From contig NZ_CANMXB010000001.1 of NCBI RefSeq assembly GCF_947501785.1, positions 1,383,048-1,447,047 of the forward strand: DNA of 64,000 bases. The letters run 5' to 3'. Under the pieces are notes generated by a model. It was not told where the DNA came from. It did no database searches and worked only from the letters and a program-made list of their open reading frames with translations. The translations under genes were made by a program, and so were the position numbers. The stretch is from an uncultured Litoreibacter sp. (GTDB taxonomy: Bacteria > Pseudomonadota > Alphaproteobacteria > Rhodobacterales > Rhodobacteraceae). Numbering within the stretch: the stretch's first letter is position 1; the number at the start of each line of letters is the position of its first letter. This document shows, in pieces, positions 37,368-48,828 of this stretch.

Positions 37368-37618
37368 CGCGGGATCTCCGGTTTCTCGCCCCGCGCGCGG
37401 CGGTAGAAATAGATCAGCGGGTTGCGGAACATCGACGCGAACGCGGCCAACCCGAGGGCCGCGAACCAGATGCCGTGCTCATAGCCGATGAACCCAATCA
37501 AAAAGGGAGCTGCGATCAGCAGCGTGACGCCTGGCACATATTGATACCGCATAGGGAGAAGCGCCACGAGCGTGGCGGCAACGGCCCAAAGGGCTGCGAG
37601 GATCAACGATGGACTCAC
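37364..37618 (-). CDS. DUF2484 membrane protein, copy A
   Basis: An 84-residue protein with the same plan as its neighbour: three hydrophobic stretches (LILAALWAVAATLVALL; VTLLIAAPFLIGFIGY; GIWFAALGLAAFASM), then a basic tail YRRARGEKPEIPR. The shared pattern (L-W near residue 10, Y/WEHG/ENG before the third helix) indicates an ancient tandem duplication. It follows murC by 142 bp with nothing recognised in the gap. Confidence 0.78.
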   Translation of the reverse strand: MSPSLILAALWAVAATLVALLPMRYQYVPGVTLLIAAPFLIGFIGYEHGIWFAALGLAAFASMFRNPLIYFYRRARGEKPEIPR

Positions 37619-37760
37619 GACACATGCTCCAGCACATCGGATGGGTTCAGTCTGCCTTGAGAGAGTTTCAGAGGAAAGTCAGGCTTTTCATACCTTTGGA
37701 CGGGTTTCCGCGCAGACGGGTACACGCTGCATGCGGGGAAAATGTACTGAGAATACACGC

Positions 37761-39161
37761 TCATGTTGACAGCTTCTCGGGCAAAGCATTTGCCCAGGCG
37801 CTGATGGTTCCTGCGCCCAGGCAGACCACCATGTCGCCCGGCTTGGCTTGCTCGCGCACCAGCTTTTCGAGCCCGTTTTCATCCTCCACCACACGCGCAT
37901 GACGGTGCCCGTGCCGGATCAGACCGGCCACCAGATCATCGCGCCCCGCCCCAGCAATTGGATCCTCACCGGCGGAGAAAATGTCAGTGATTCCAACAAC
38001 ATCGGCGTCGTTGAAGCAGCTGCAAAAGTCGTCAAACAGGTCATGCAACCGGGTAAACCGGTGCGGCTGATGCACCGCAATGACGCGCCCCTCGGTGGCC
38101 TGCCGCGCGGCCTTCAGAACGGCTGCAATCTCGACCGGGTGGTGGCCGTAATCATCAATGATCGTCACGCCACCAACCTCACCCACCTTGGTAAATCGCC
38201 GGTTAACGCCACCGAAACTCTTTAACGCTTCCTTAATCTCTTCTGCCTTCATCCCCAAATGTCGCGCCACGGCGACGGCGGATAAGGCGTTGGAAACATT
38301 GTGATCGCCGGGCATCGGCAGCTCGCAGCCCTCAATGACCATTCCGTCGTTTTGCAGCGCGATGTCAAAATGCGCGACGCCTGCCTTGTAGCTGAGATTC
38401 ACCGCCCGGACATCGGCCTGGGCATTGAACCCAAATGTCACCACGCGCCGATCGCTAATTTTGCCGACCAATGCCTGCACCTCTGGATGGTCCGTGCAAC
38501 ACACCGCCAAACCGTAGAACGGAATGTTGGACACAAAATCCATAAACCCTTGGCGCAACTTGTCAAAATCGCCCCAATGCTCCATGTGCTCAGGGTCGAT
38601 ATTGGTCACAATTGCTATTGTCGCGGGCAGTCGGTTGAAGGTGCCGTCGCTCTCATCCGCTTCGACGACCATCCACTCGCCCTGCCCCACGCGCGCGTTG
38701 GAACCATAGGCGTGGATAATGCCTCCATTGATCACCGTCGGGTCGATCCCGCCCGCATCCAAAAGCGCTGCGACCATCGTGGTTGTCGTCGTTTTGCCAT
38801 GGGTGCCACCGACCGCAATGTTTGATTTCAACCGCATCAGCTCCGCAAGCATCTCTGCCCGCCTTACGACGGGCAAGCCCGCCAAGCGTGCCGCATCCAG
38901 CTCCGCATTTCCCGGCTTGATGGCCGAAGAAATCACAACGACATCTGCATGTTCCAGATTTTCGGCCCTCTGACCTTCGAATACCGTCGCGCCGAGCTTC
39001 TCCAGACGTTTTGTAATTGGCGAGGACTTCAGGTCCGACCCCTGAACCTTGTATCCATGGTTCAGCAGCACCTCGGCGATACCGGACATTCCGATGCCAC
39101 CGATGCCCACAAAGTGGATCGCGCCGAGTTCTAGGGGGAGCTTTGTTGCTGCAGCATTCAT
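37761..39161 (-). CDS. murC: UDP-N-acetylmuramate--L-alanine ligase
   Basis: A 466-residue Mur ligase adding L-Ala to UDP-MurNAc. Visible: [22 protein letters not shown] (UDP-binding Rossmann region), ATP loop [31 protein letters not shown], and [18 protein letters not shown] in the C-terminal domain. The start overlaps the murG stop by 4 bases, so the pair is likely translationally coupled. Confidence 0.97.
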   Translation of the reverse strand: MNAAATKLPLELGAIHFVGIGGIGMSGIAEVLLNHGYKVQGSDLKSSPITKRLEKLGATVFEGQRAENLEHADVVVISSAIKPGNAELDAARLAGLPVVRRAEMLAELMRLKSNIAVGGTHGKTTTTTMVAALLDAGGIDPTVINGGIIHAYGSNARVGQGEWMVVEADESDGTFNRLPATIAIVTNIDPEHMEHWGDFDKLRQGFMDFVSNIPFYGLAVCCTDHPEVQALVGKISDRRVVTFGFNAQADVRAVNLSYKAGVAHFDIALQNDGMVIEGCELPMPGDHNVSNALSAVAVARHLGMKAEEIKEALKSFGGVNRRFTKVGEVGGVTIIDDYGHHPVEIAAVLKAARQATEGRVIAVHQPHRFTRLHDLFDDFCSCFNDADVVGITDIFSAGEDPIAGAGRDDLVAGLIRHGHRHARVVEDENGLEKLVREQAKPGDMVVCLGAGTISAWANALPEKLST

Positions 39162-40255
39162 TGGCTGTTCTTCTCGTTGAGTTCTTCGGTCAAGGCGACA
39201 AGCGCCTCGGTTGCATCGGGTTTGCCCACGCTCAATGCCGCATTCGCCATCTGAATGGCAGCTTGATCTTGCGTCAGGATGGTATTGATTTGCTCCGCCA
39301 GGGCGTCCGCCGTCAGTTGGCTTTCCGGGATCATGATCGCGGCACCCGCCTCAACCAACCCACGTGCATTTGCGGTTTGATGATCTGCCATTGCGGCCGC
39401 AAATGGGATCAAGATAGACGGCCTGCCAATGATAGATATGTCTGCCACGGACGATGCACCGGAGCGCGAGACAACCAGCTGCGCCTCGGAAAACCGGCGC
39501 GGGATGTCATTGAAGAACGGCAAGATCTCTGCCGTTATGCCATTCTCGGCGTAGACCCTTTCAGCATTTTCGGCGTCCTCGTCCCGCGCTTGATGGGCGA
39601 CCCGCACATTGACCCGCAGCGCCTCGGGCAGCAGTGCGACCGCCGCAGGAACCACCTCAGACAGAATCCGCGCACCTTGGCTTCCACCGATCACAACGAG
39701 GCTCATTGGGTAATCGCCTGGGGGTATGTAGCCCGCGGCCGCGCGTTCCAGGATCGCGCCGCGCACCGGGTTGCCGGTGTATACGCCCTCGACGCCTTCG
39801 GGCAAATCTGTCGGCCAGGTACCGCAAGCCACCTTGTCGACCCTTCGGGCGAAAAACGTGTTCACCTTCCCCAAAACACCGTTTTGCTCGTGGATCATGC
39901 GTGGCAGCTTCATGACCCATGCTGCAGCAGTTGCGGGGAAAGAAGGGTAGCCGCCAAAGCCGACCACTACAGATGGCGGGTCGCGCCGAAACTTCAACAT
40001 CGCCGACAATACGCCCGCGCCCAGCTTGAACGGGGCCGTCAGCTTTCCGAGCACCCCACCACGCGAAAACGTCGCAGACTTCAGCTGCTCTATCTCGACA
40101 ATGTGTGGGAACCCACCCACGTACCGCGCGCCGCGCGCGTCCGTGGTCACCTTCACCCGCCAACCTTTGACCAACATGGCCTCAGCCAAGGCCTGCGCGG
40201 GAAACATATGCCCGCCGGTACCGCCCGCCGCGATGACAAGCAGCGGGGCGCTCAC
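39158..40255 (-). CDS. murG: MurG N-acetylglucosaminyltransferase
   Basis: A 365-residue GT-B glycosyltransferase converting lipid I to lipid II at the inner membrane's cytoplasmic face. Signatures: [19 protein letters not shown] (N-domain G-loop), [28 protein letters not shown], and [13 protein letters not shown] of the nucleotide domain. It overlaps ftsW and murC by 4 bases each. Confidence 0.97.
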   Translation of the reverse strand: MSAPLLVIAAGGTGGHMFPAQALAEAMLVKGWRVKVTTDARGARYVGGFPHIVEIEQLKSATFSRGGVLGKLTAPFKLGAGVLSAMLKFRRDPPSVVVGFGGYPSFPATAAAWVMKLPRMIHEQNGVLGKVNTFFARRVDKVACGTWPTDLPEGVEGVYTGNPVRGAILERAAAGYIPPGDYPMSLVVIGGSQGARILSEVVPAAVALLPEALRVNVRVAHQARDEDAENAERVYAENGITAEILPFFNDIPRRFSEAQLVVSRSGASSVADISIIGRPSILIPFAAAMADHQTANARGLVEAGAAIMIPESQLTADALAEQINTILTQDQAAIQMANAALSVGKPDATEALVALTEELNEKNSQ

Positions 40256-41421
40256 CCCCGGCCCCGTTGGATCATGATGTCGCGCATATCGCCCTGTGGG
40301 CGTTTGCGGGTAAAGGCCAACAGCATGCCAAGCGCGATGCCGCCCGCGATCAACGAGGAGCCGCCGTTGGACACAAACGGAAGTGTCATGCCCTTGGCAG
40401 GCAGCAACCGGACCGCCACGCCCATGTTGATAATGGCCTGCATCGCAAACATGGCCGCAAGACCGGTGCCCGCCAGGCGGATGAACGGGTCGCGCTCCTT
40501 CATCAAGCGGTGCAACGCGCGGATCGTGAACACGGCGTAAAGCGCAATGATCGCGATCACCATAACCAACCCGTATTCCTCAGCCGCGACGGCAATGATA
40601 AAATCGGTATGCGCGTCCGGCAGGGACCATTTGACAGACCCCTCGCCCACACCGACGCCGAAATACCCGCCTTCGCGGATTGCGTTTGTGGCGTAGCCGA
40701 GCTGCGTGGTCGGGTCGACTTCCGCCGCCAGAAATCCGTCAATACGGCGCGCGAAATGTTCTGACATGTTGTAGGCGCTGACACCGGCAGCGACGACGCC
40801 CCCTGCCATACCTACAAGCAAGGTCAGCGGCGCGCCGGCAACAAAATACACCACGCCCCAGCCAAAGAGGACCAGACAGGCCTGCCCGAAGTCGGGCTGC
40901 AGGGCCAAAAACCCCACCACCACACAGGTCAACAAAAAGGAGAACACCTTGCCCGGAGGCCCGTTGATTTCCTGGCTTGCGGCGATCAGCCACGCTGAAA
41001 ACACGATGAAAACCGGTTTGAGAAATTCAGACGGTTGCAAGGATGCAAAACCCAACGAGTACCACCGGGTCGCTCCCTTGCCAAAGTCGGTCCCGAAGAC
41101 TGGCAGCAATGCGAGGGCGGCAAATGTCGCGAAGAACATCAGAATGGCCAAACGGCGCACCAGATTGGTCGACATCATCGAGATGATCACCATCGTGGTC
41201 ATTGCCATGCAGCCAAACACCGCCTGCCGGGAGACGTAGTGGAACGGGTCCAACCCGTTTTTCGCAGCCAGGGGCGGCGATGCGGCGAGCCCCAGCAACA
41301 GCCCCATGCCGAACAGAGCAAACACGCAGGCCATCGACCAACGATCCACAGTCCGCCACCATTTGGGAAGGATCGGCTCGCCCACGCGTGCCGTCACGGT
41401 GCCATACACCATCTCAGTCAT
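40252..41421 (-). CDS. ftsW: FtsW, SEDS-family peptidoglycan polymerase
   Basis: A 389-residue membrane protein with about ten helices that polymerises septal glycan with FtsI. SEDS signature region: [21 protein letters not shown], and near the C terminus [26 protein letters not shown]. The cytoplasmic N terminus is about 30 residues. The gap of 212 bp to murD upstream carries no gene and could hold an internal promoter; a short CCCGATTTTTCGGG inverted repeat at 41450-41463 is weak. Confidence 0.96.
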   Translation of the reverse strand: MTEMVYGTVTARVGEPILPKWWRTVDRWSMACVFALFGMGLLLGLAASPPLAAKNGLDPFHYVSRQAVFGCMAMTTMVIISMMSTNLVRRLAILMFFATFAALALLPVFGTDFGKGATRWYSLGFASLQPSEFLKPVFIVFSAWLIAASQEINGPPGKVFSFLLTCVVVGFLALQPDFGQACLVLFGWGVVYFVAGAPLTLLVGMAGGVVAAGVSAYNMSEHFARRIDGFLAAEVDPTTQLGYATNAIREGGYFGVGVGEGSVKWSLPDAHTDFIIAVAAEEYGLVMVIAIIALYAVFTIRALHRLMKERDPFIRLAGTGLAAMFAMQAIINMGVAVRLLPAKGMTLPFVSNGGSSLIAGGIALGMLLAFTRKRPQGDMRDIMIQRGRG

Positions 41422-41633
41422 GAGAATACCGCCATTACTGCCTCAACGCCCGATTTTTCGGGTCTATCCGGCCAGAGTAGCCTTATTTGCCATGCGAATC
41501 CAGCCTCAGTTTGGCTGTTCTCCCCACGAAATCGGCGGTAATCTGTTCATATCCCGCGCGAAGGAGCCGCCAAGTCTTGAGCGTTACAAGTTTATGCCTA
41601 CCAAAAAGAAGGCAGCCTACACGCAATTGCTGG

Positions 41634-43037
41634 TCAGCCCGCTGATATCCGCGCGACCTGCGCTGCGAAATCCTCGCCGCGTTTCTCGAAACTATCATAC
41701 TGATCAAAGCTTGCCGCCGCCGGAGCCAACAGCACCGTGTCCCCGCTTTCCGCTTCCTCCGCCGCTTTGGCAACCGCCACATCCATCGAGGTGCAAATCT
41801 CGCAAGGCAAATCGCCCAGCTGCAGCGCGAAGGCCTGCGCTTCGCGGCCAATGACGTAGGCTTTCCTGACGTCGCCCAGATGGGGCAGCAGCCCGTCCAG
41901 CCCGCCTTCCTTTTCAAGCCCCCCACAGATCCAGCGGACGTTCTTGAAGGCCTGCAGCGCCTTTGCGGCGCTGTCCACGTTCGTCGCCTTGCTGTCGTTG
42001 ACGTAAGACACGCCGCCAATTTCAGCTAGCCGCTGGGACCGGTGCGGCAAGCCGCCAAAGCTGTGAAACGCCTTCTCAATCACCCGAGGCGCCAACCCCA
42101 AGGTGCGGCAGGCGGCGTAGGCCGCGCAAGCGTTTTGATGGTTATGCGCGCCGGGTAGGCCGGGCACCGCGCGCAGATCAATGTTGGCGACCTGCCGCCC
42201 CTTTCGCCACTCCGCCAGAAAGCCCTTCTTGGCAAAGACGTTCCACCCCGGACCGCTGAGCTTGGTACCCGAGGAGATTTGGGTCACCCGGTCATCACCA
42301 TTGCCGCCTGACAATTGGTTGGCTAGATATTGCCCCTCCGGCTCGTCCACGCCAATCACCGCGCGGTCGGGGCCGCCTTCGGCGAACAGGCGTCGCTTGG
42401 CCGCGAAATACCCGCCAAACCCGCCGTGACGGTCCAGATGATCGGGGCTGAGATTGGTGAAGACCGCCACATCCGGCGTCAGGTTGCGGGCCAGATCGGT
42501 CTGGTAGGACGACAGTTCCAGCACCACCACCTCGCCGTCAATCGCGGGTTCGATGTCCAACACACCGCGCCCGATATTGCCGGCCAGCTGCGTCGGCCGG
42601 TTCACCTCTTCGAGGATGTGGTGGATCAGGGCCGATGTCGTGGATTTGCCGTTAGAGCCTGTGACCGCGATGACCTTGGGCATCTGGTCGAAGCTTTCCC
42701 AGTCCCGCGTGGCAAAGGACTGGAAGAAGAGCGAGATATCATTGTCTACCGGCACCCCCGCAGCCCACGCTGCCGCAATGGTCTTGTTTGGCGCTGGATA
42801 AAGATGCGGGATGCCAGGCGATACGATCAGGGCCGCGATGTCTTCAAAGGCGCCTTGCTTGGTCAGATCGCGCAGCTCAAACCTCTCGCCCTCCGCCCGC
42901 TCCCGCGCCTCGGCGTTATCATCCCAAAGGATTGGCGTTGCCCCGCCTTCACGCAAAGCTTTGGCCGCCGAAAGCCCGGTCCGGCCAAGTCCGAGCACGG
43001 CAACGTGTGCGCCGGAATATCCCTGAACTGGGATCAT
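41634..43037 (-). CDS. murD: UDP-N-acetylmuramoylalanine--D-glutamate ligase
   Basis: A 467-residue Mur ligase adding D-Glu. Visible: [22 protein letters not shown] (UDP-binding), ATP loop [30 protein letters not shown] and the conserved [20 protein letters not shown] and [13 protein letters not shown] of the C-terminal domain. The ATG overlaps the mraY stop by 4 bases. Confidence 0.97.
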   Translation of the reverse strand: MIPVQGYSGAHVAVLGLGRTGLSAAKALREGGATPILWDDNAEARERAEGERFELRDLTKQGAFEDIAALIVSPGIPHLYPAPNKTIAAAWAAGVPVDNDISLFFQSFATRDWESFDQMPKVIAVTGSNGKSTTSALIHHILEEVNRPTQLAGNIGRGVLDIEPAIDGEVVVLELSSYQTDLARNLTPDVAVFTNLSPDHLDRHGGFGGYFAAKRRLFAEGGPDRAVIGVDEPEGQYLANQLSGGNGDDRVTQISSGTKLSGPGWNVFAKKGFLAEWRKGRQVANIDLRAVPGLPGAHNHQNACAAYAACRTLGLAPRVIEKAFHSFGGLPHRSQRLAEIGGVSYVNDSKATNVDSAAKALQAFKNVRWICGGLEKEGGLDGLLPHLGDVRKAYVIGREAQAFALQLGDLPCEICTSMDVAVAKAAEEAESGDTVLLAPAAASFDQYDSFEKRGEDFAAQVARISAG

Positions 43038-44119
43038 CTGATCTTAAGCGTGGCCAGCCCGATCATCGCGAGGATCAGCGAGATGATCCAGAACCGGATC
43101 ACGATCTGCGGCTCGGCCCAGCCCTTCTTTTCGAAATGGTGGTGGATCGGCGCCATCAGGAAAACGCGTTTGCCGGTCTTCTTGAAATAGAGCACCTGAA
43201 TGATGACGCTCAGCGTTTCCACCACGAACAGCCCGCCGATGATGCCCATGACAAGCTCGTGCTTGGTCAGCACCGCAATAGCGCCCAGCGCGCCGCCCAA
43301 AGCCAGCGACCCGGTGTCGCCCATGAACACCGCCGCCGGCGGGGCGTTGTACCACAAAAACCCAAGGCCCCCGCCGATGATGCCAGCGACAAAAATCAAC
43401 AGCTCGCCGGTGCCTGGCACATAATGCAGACCCAGATAGTCGGTGAAATCGACCCGGCCCACGGCGTATGCAATCACGCCCAAAGCGCCCGCCGCAATCA
43501 TCACCGGCATGATCGCCAGCCCGTCCAACCCATCCGTCAAGTTGACCGAGTTCGCCGCCCCCACGATCACAAACATCGCAAACGGGATAAACATGAAGCC
43601 CAAATTCACCAACGTGTCTTTGAACACCGGCAAGGCCAGTTGATTGGTCAGCGCATCAGGGTGCAACAACGTGGTGACGTAGCCCGCAACGGCGGCAATA
43701 GCGAAGCCCACAATCAACCGCGACCGCGCCGAAATCCCGCCATGGGAGTTCTGCGTGACTTTGGCGTAGTCATCCACAAAACCGATCAGCCCGAAGCCCA
43801 TCGTGACCAGCAACACCACCCAGACAAAGCCATTGTCTAGCCGCGCCCACAGCAATGTCGACAGGATCAACGCCCCCAAAATCAGCACGCCGCCCATGGT
43901 GGGTGTGCCCTGCTTGGTCAGCAAATGGCTTTCCGGCCCGTCGTCGCGGATCGGCTGGCCGTTGCGTTGCTTGCGTTTGAGCAGATTGATCAGCGGGCGT
44001 CCGAAGATGAAACCAAAGATCAGCGCCGTAAAGAACGCGCCGCCTGCCCGGAAGGTGATGTAGCGAAACAGGTTGAAGAAATCCCCGCCATCCGAAAAAA
44101 GCGTCAGCCAATACAACAT
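43034..44119 (-). CDS. mraY: phospho-N-acetylmuramoyl-pentapeptide transferase MraY
   Basis: A 361-residue, ten-helix enzyme transferring phospho-MurNAc-pentapeptide to undecaprenyl phosphate, making lipid I. Catalytic motifs: GFVDDYAK (Asp pair), [27 protein letters not shown] and [12 protein letters not shown] (Mg/UDP region). Directly adjoins the murF stop. Confidence 0.97.
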   Translation of the reverse strand: MLYWLTLFSDGGDFFNLFRYITFRAGGAFFTALIFGFIFGRPLINLLKRKQRNGQPIRDDGPESHLLTKQGTPTMGGVLILGALILSTLLWARLDNGFVWVVLLVTMGFGLIGFVDDYAKVTQNSHGGISARSRLIVGFAIAAVAGYVTTLLHPDALTNQLALPVFKDTLVNLGFMFIPFAMFVIVGAANSVNLTDGLDGLAIMPVMIAAGALGVIAYAVGRVDFTDYLGLHYVPGTGELLIFVAGIIGGGLGFLWYNAPPAAVFMGDTGSLALGGALGAIAVLTKHELVMGIIGGLFVVETLSVIIQVLYFKKTGKRVFLMAPIHHHFEKKGWAEPQIVIRFWIISLILAMIGLATLKIR

Positions 44120-45541
44120 CTAGCGGTGTCCCTCGTCTTTGTTGTCTACCGCTTGACCCAAATTTTTGATGGCGTCAACGATCTGTGCCATTTTCATGCT
44201 CAACGACCCCTTGGCCATCACCACGTCACCTGCATGCACCAGCCGGGACGGTTTGGCGGCCAGCTCTGAGGAGGTTTCCGCCCAAAGCCCGCGCTGTTCT
44301 GAGGGCAGCGCGTCGTAGAAATGTTTCATAAGGGGGCCGACGCAATGGAAAATCCCGATCTCGCCTGTGGCCTTCAGCTGCGCCAATTCGGCGTGCAGCT
44401 GCGCCTCGGTCGGTCCCAATTCTTTCATGTCGCCCAGGATGGCCACTCGTCTGCCGCGCGGATGCGGCGGCGGGATGACAGACAACACATTCAGCGCGGC
44501 CCCAACTGAGGCCGGGTTGGCATTGTAGGCGTCATCGAACAAGTCGATGCCGACACGCTCGTCAACCACGTCGAGCCGGACGAAATGCCTGCGGCCGCGC
44601 CCCTTGGGCGGCTGCCATTGGCCCAGCGCAATCACTGACTGGCCCAGATCGGCCCCTGCAGCCACGCAGCCTGCCAATGCGGCGAGGCCGTTCATGGCGA
44701 AATGGGCTCCGGGGGCGTTGATCTTGAAGAGCACCGTCTCATCCCCATGGCGCGCCCGGCACACTGTACAATCTGCCCCCTGCTGCGGCTGTTGCATGTG
44801 CCATGTCGCGCCGTCCTGCGTGCCGAATGTCTGGCACGCGCCTGGCGCGGCAGAGATCAACAGATCGGAGACATCCAGATCCCCGTTCACAATCGCAACG
44901 CCTCCGTCGCGCAACCCGTCAAAAATGGCCGCTTTCTCGCGCGCGATGCCGGAGATGTCCTCAAATGCTTCCAAATGCGCGGGCGCCACAATTGTGATCA
45001 GCGCCACGTCCAGATCCGCCATCTGCGCCAAGGGCGAGATTTCTCCGGGATGGTTCATCCCGATCTCAATCACCGCGTAATCCGTCTCTCGCGGCATCCG
45101 CGCCAACGTCAGCGGCACGCCCCAATGGTTGTTGTAGCTCTTTTCGGCCGCATGAACCGCACCCTGCCCTTCGAGGCAGCTGCGCAACATCTCTTTGGTC
45201 GAGGTTTTGCCGACCGAGCCAGTCACCCCGATGACCTTGGCCTGCGTGCGGGCCCGCGCGGCGCGACCGAGGGCTTCCAGCCCCTGCAGCACATCGTCAA
45301 CAACCAAAAGCGGCGCGTCGTTTGCCACGTCGTCCGGAATACGTGACACCAGCGCAGCACCGGCCCCGGCCTCCAATGCTTGGGCCACAAAATCATGCCC
45401 ATCACGCACATCCTTCAGGGCGACAAACAAGTCGCCGGCCTCAATGGTGCGCGTGTCGATGGAGACGCCGTCAACTGACCAGTCACCAACAGTGCGGCCC
45501 CCGGTGGCTTTCGCAGCCTCTGAGGATGTCCATAACGCCAT
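44120..45541 (-). CDS. murF: UDP-MurNAc-tripeptide--D-alanyl-D-alanine ligase MurF
   Basis: A 473-residue Mur ligase adding D-Ala-D-Ala made by Ddl. ATP loop GVTGSVGKTSTKEMLRSCL; YNNHWGVPLTLARMP and EIGMNHPGEI are conserved MurF stretches; DDAYNANPASVGAAL is the C-domain signature. A 2-base gap separates it from murE. Confidence 0.96.
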   Translation of the reverse strand: MALWTSSEAAKATGGRTVGDWSVDGVSIDTRTIEAGDLFVALKDVRDGHDFVAQALEAGAGAALVSRIPDDVANDAPLLVVDDVLQGLEALGRAARARTQAKVIGVTGSVGKTSTKEMLRSCLEGQGAVHAAEKSYNNHWGVPLTLARMPRETDYAVIEIGMNHPGEISPLAQMADLDVALITIVAPAHLEAFEDISGIAREKAAIFDGLRDGGVAIVNGDLDVSDLLISAAPGACQTFGTQDGATWHMQQPQQGADCTVCRARHGDETVLFKINAPGAHFAMNGLAALAGCVAAGADLGQSVIALGQWQPPKGRGRRHFVRLDVVDERVGIDLFDDAYNANPASVGAALNVLSVIPPPHPRGRRVAILGDMKELGPTEAQLHAELAQLKATGEIGIFHCVGPLMKHFYDALPSEQRGLWAETSSELAAKPSRLVHAGDVVMAKGSLSMKMAQIVDAIKNLGQAVDNKDEGHR

Positions 45542-45543
45542 TG

Positions 45544-47025
45544 TCAGAGCCTCCCATCCAGCGCGGCGACGGCAACGCTGGCCTGCTCTACATCGTCGAA
45601 TGGCAGCACGTCATCACCCACGGTTTGCCCGGTTTCATGGCCCTTCCCGGCAATCAGCAGCGTATCGCCCGGCCCAAGCGCGTCGACGCCGCGCAGGATC
45701 GCCTCCGCCCGGTCGCCCACCTCCGTGGCATCGGGCACAGCGTCCATGATCGCCGCACGAATGTCGGCAGGACTCTCGGATCGCGGGTTGTCGTCCGTCA
45801 CGAAGATTACATCCGCATTGTCTGCGGCGGCCTTGCCCATCAAAGGCCGCTTGCCGGTATCGCGGTCGCCGCCTGCGCCAAAGACGACAATCAGCCGGCC
45901 CATCACATGGGGGCGCATGGCTTGCAGTGCGGTTTCCAAAGCGGCGGGGGTATGGGCGTAATCCACGAAAACCGCCGCACCATTTTCACGCGTCGCCGCC
46001 TTTTCCATGCGTCCGCGCACAGTTGTCAGCATGGGCAGGGTCTCGAACACGTCTGAAGGTTTCGCGCCGCAGCCAATCGCCAATCCGGCGGCCACCAACA
46101 CGTTGGAGGCCTGGAAGCCGCCAATCAGGTTCAGCCGCGCCTGATGCACGTCGCCGCCATAGGCAAACCGCAGCTCCTGACCCGTGGCGTCAAACCGCTG
46201 GCCCAGCTGCTGCAGCTCATTCCCGTCAGCAGAACCAACCCGCAGCAAATGATGCCCGCGCGCCTTGGCGACCGATGCCATATCGCGTCCACGCGGGTCG
46301 TCCATGTTGATCACCGCCACGCCGTCTTGCGCCAGCACTCGGCGGAACAGGCCCGCTTTGGCGTCAAAATAGTCCTGAAACGTCGCGTGGTAATCGAGGT
46401 GATCTTGCGTGAAATTCGTAAATGCCGCGGCCATCAGATGCACGCCGTCAAGGCGACGTTGTTCCAACCCGTGGGAGGATGCCTCCATCGCGGCGTGGGT
46501 CACCCCAGCTTTCGCCATGTCTGCCAACAGCCCGTGCAAGGTGATCGGCTCTGGCGTCGTGTGGGTCATCGGCGCGCTGTACGCGCCTTCGACGCCGGTG
46601 GTGCCAAGGTTTGCCCCTTCCAGCCCAAGTTCCATCCAAATCTGACGCACGAAACTGGCCACGGAGGTTTTGCCATTGGTTCCCGTCACCGCCACCATCG
46701 AGCCGGGCTGCGCACCGAACCACAAGGCGGAGGCATATGCGAGCGCCTGTCTCGGGTCTTCGGTGACGACAACGGCGACGTCCGTAGCGGCCAATTCCTC
46801 GGACGCAATCTCGGCGCCGGCGGGATCGGTCAGAACGGCGGCGCAGTCCATCCGCAACGCATATTTGATGAAGTCGGCGCCATGCGCCGCTGATCCGGGA
46901 AGGGCTGCAAACAGATGCCCCGGCTTTACGAACCGGCTGTCAACGGAAAGGCCGGTTATGTCCGCGTCGGCCCCGCCCGAGGCGGTCAGCCCAAGGGCAC
47001 TTAGCTTTGCCGATCTTTGCCCCAT
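45544..47025 (-). CDS. murE: UDP-MurNAc-L-alanyl-D-glutamate--2,6-diaminopimelate ligase
   Basis: A 493-residue Mur ligase adding the third residue. Visible: VAVTGTNGKTSVASFVRQIW (ATP), TTPEPITLHGLLADM, EASSHGLEQRRLDGV and TDDNPRSESPADIRAAIMD, where DNPR is the motif that marks selection of meso-diaminopimelate. This is consistent with gram-negative peptidoglycan. It starts 24 bp after the ftsI stop. Confidence 0.97.
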   Translation of the reverse strand: MGQRSAKLSALGLTASGGADADITGLSVDSRFVKPGHLFAALPGSAAHGADFIKYALRMDCAAVLTDPAGAEIASEELAATDVAVVVTEDPRQALAYASALWFGAQPGSMVAVTGTNGKTSVASFVRQIWMELGLEGANLGTTGVEGAYSAPMTHTTPEPITLHGLLADMAKAGVTHAAMEASSHGLEQRRLDGVHLMAAAFTNFTQDHLDYHATFQDYFDAKAGLFRRVLAQDGVAVINMDDPRGRDMASVAKARGHHLLRVGSADGNELQQLGQRFDATGQELRFAYGGDVHQARLNLIGGFQASNVLVAAGLAIGCGAKPSDVFETLPMLTTVRGRMEKAATRENGAAVFVDYAHTPAALETALQAMRPHVMGRLIVVFGAGGDRDTGKRPLMGKAAADNADVIFVTDDNPRSESPADIRAAIMDAVPDATEVGDRAEAILRGVDALGPGDTLLIAGKGHETGQTVGDDVLPFDDVEQASVAVAALDGRL

Positions 47026-47049
47026 GCAGCCCCCGAATGCGTTTGCGCC

Positions 47050-48828
47050 TTAATATTTGACCGTTGTTACCCCGGTTGCAGGACCAGATTCAATCGGTCT
47101 TAGGCCCAAGAGCGGCGCTGTGCGTTTTACGATCTCGGCGGCGACCGGGACAGCCGTCCAACCTGCCGTGCGACGTGGCTTCTTGCCAGAGTTTTCGGAC
47201 GGCTCGTCCAACGTCACGATCAACACGTATTGCGGGTCATTCATCGGAAAGGCAGAGGCAAACGTCGCGATCACTTTGTCCTTGTGGTAGCCGCCGCGTG
47301 GTTTCGGCTTGTCGGCGGTGCCGGTCTTGCCGCCCACCATGTAGCCCGTGCCCTTCATGAAGGATGCGGTGCCGCGTTCGACCACCTGATGCAGCATCTC
47401 GCGCGCCTGACGGGAGGTTTGTTCCGACATCACGCGAGGCCCGGGTTTGACGCTGTCGACCTTCAGCAAGGTCGGTTTCACCAATGTGCCGCCACCAACC
47501 ACGGTTGCGTAGGCCGAGGCCAAGTGCAGCGGGCTGGCAGCCATGCCGTGGCCGTAGCTGACCGTCATCGTGGAGATGTCGGACCACTTCTTGGGCAAAA
47601 GCGGCTTGGCGCCGGGTGCCTCGACCAATTCCACAGGGGACGGCTCAAAGAAGCCCAAGCTGCCAAGAAATTCCTTCTGCCGCTTCGCGCCGATATTCAG
47701 CGCCATCCGCGCCGTGCCGATGTTGGAGGATTTAACGATCACATCCGTGACGCTGAGCGTGTCGCCATAGTTGGAAAAATCGCGGATTTTGTAGCGACCC
47801 CAGCGCATCGGGCCTTTGGTGTCGAGCATCGTAGTAGGGTTGACCAACTTCAGCTCCAACGCCTGAGCGGCGGCGAAAATCTTGAAGGTGGAGCCGAGTT
47901 CATAGACGCCCTGAACGGCGCGGTTGAACAGCGGGCTGTCCGACGGATCGCCTTCGATCAGATCGCGTGGGCGGGTGTTGGGATCAAAGTCCGGCAGCGA
48001 CACCATGGACACGACCTCGCCGGTGTCGACCTTCATCAAAACGGCGGTCGCTCCCTTGGCGTTCATCAGCTTCATGCCGCCATCCAGCACGCGGCGCATG
48101 GCCGACTGGATGGTCATGTCGATGGACAGGCGCAGTGGTGCGCCCTCCAGAGCCGGGTCGCGCAGGAAGTCGTCAAACGCCTTTTCGACGCCCGCCGTGC
48201 CGATCACCTCGGCCGAATGAACGCCTTCCCGCCCAAAGGAGGCGCCGCCGAGGACGTGGGCGGCCAGACGGCCATTGGGATAAAGACGCATCTCGCGGGG
48301 GCCAAACAACAGCCCCGGTTCGCCAATGTCATGCACGGCTTGCATCTGCTCGGGGCTGATTTTCTTCTTCACCCACAGGAACTTACGCGCGCCCGTGAAG
48401 TCTTTCAGCAGGCGTTCCTCTTTCAGGTCAGGAAAGATCGCCGCCAATTCCTCGGCCGCGCGTTCGGGTTCTACCATCAACTTGGGTTGAGCATAGAGCG
48501 AGTTGGTAATCAGATTGGTCGCCAACACCCGCCCGTTGCGGTCCACGATATTGGCGCGCTGCGCCACGATGCTGGCGGAGGAGGCGGAGGCCTGCGGCTC
48601 GACCGCCTCGGATGAGGCCAGAACCGTCATGCGCGCGCCGATAACCGAGAAGCCCGCAAGGAACAGCACGGCGACAAAGAGCAGACGCGATTCAGCGCGC
48701 GCGCGCGCGCGGTCGCGCATTTCCTCATGGCGCTGCCGGATGTTGTCGGCCTCGATACGGTCGGTGTTTTCGCCGCGCAGCCGGGCCGGAAGGATACGCG
48801 CCAACGGGCGCAGCGGTGTGCGGATCAT
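47050..48828 (-). CDS. ftsI: FtsI/PBP3 septal transpeptidase
   Basis: A 592-residue class B penicillin-binding protein. A cytoplasmic tail and transmembrane helix (about 48-66, LLFVAVLFLAGFSVIGA) precede a pedestal domain; the transpeptidase domain has SxxK as STFK near 312, SxN as SSN near 370, and KTG as GGKTGTADK near 502. It works with FtsW and FtsL at the septum. The start overlaps the ftsL stop by 4 bases. Confidence 0.97.
   Translation of the reverse strand: MIRTPLRPLARILPARLRGENTDRIEADNIRQRHEEMRDRARARAESRLLFVAVLFLAGFSVIGARMTVLASSEAVEPQASASSASIVAQRANIVDRNGRVLATNLITNSLYAQPKLMVEPERAAEELAAIFPDLKEERLLKDFTGARKFLWVKKKISPEQMQAVHDIGEPGLLFGPREMRLYPNGRLAAHVLGGASFGREGVHSAEVIGTAGVEKAFDDFLRDPALEGAPLRLSIDMTIQSAMRRVLDGGMKLMNAKGATAVLMKVDTGEVVSMVSLPDFDPNTRPRDLIEGDPSDSPLFNRAVQGVYELGSTFKIFAAAQALELKLVNPTTMLDTKGPMRWGRYKIRDFSNYGDTLSVTDVIVKSSNIGTARMALNIGAKRQKEFLGSLGFFEPSPVELVEAPGAKPLLPKKWSDISTMTVSYGHGMAASPLHLASAYATVVGGGTLVKPTLLKVDSVKPGPRVMSEQTSRQAREMLHQVVERGTASFMKGTGYMVGGKTGTADKPKPRGGYHKDKVIATFASAFPMNDPQYVLIVTLDEPSENSGKKPRRTAGWTAVPVAAEIVKRTAPLLGLRPIESGPATGVTTVKY

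Noticed and set aside
41450-41463. CCCGATTTTTCGGG as a terminator before ftsW
   Set aside because: The stem is only about four GC pairs and it lies inside the dcw operon where termination is unlikely.
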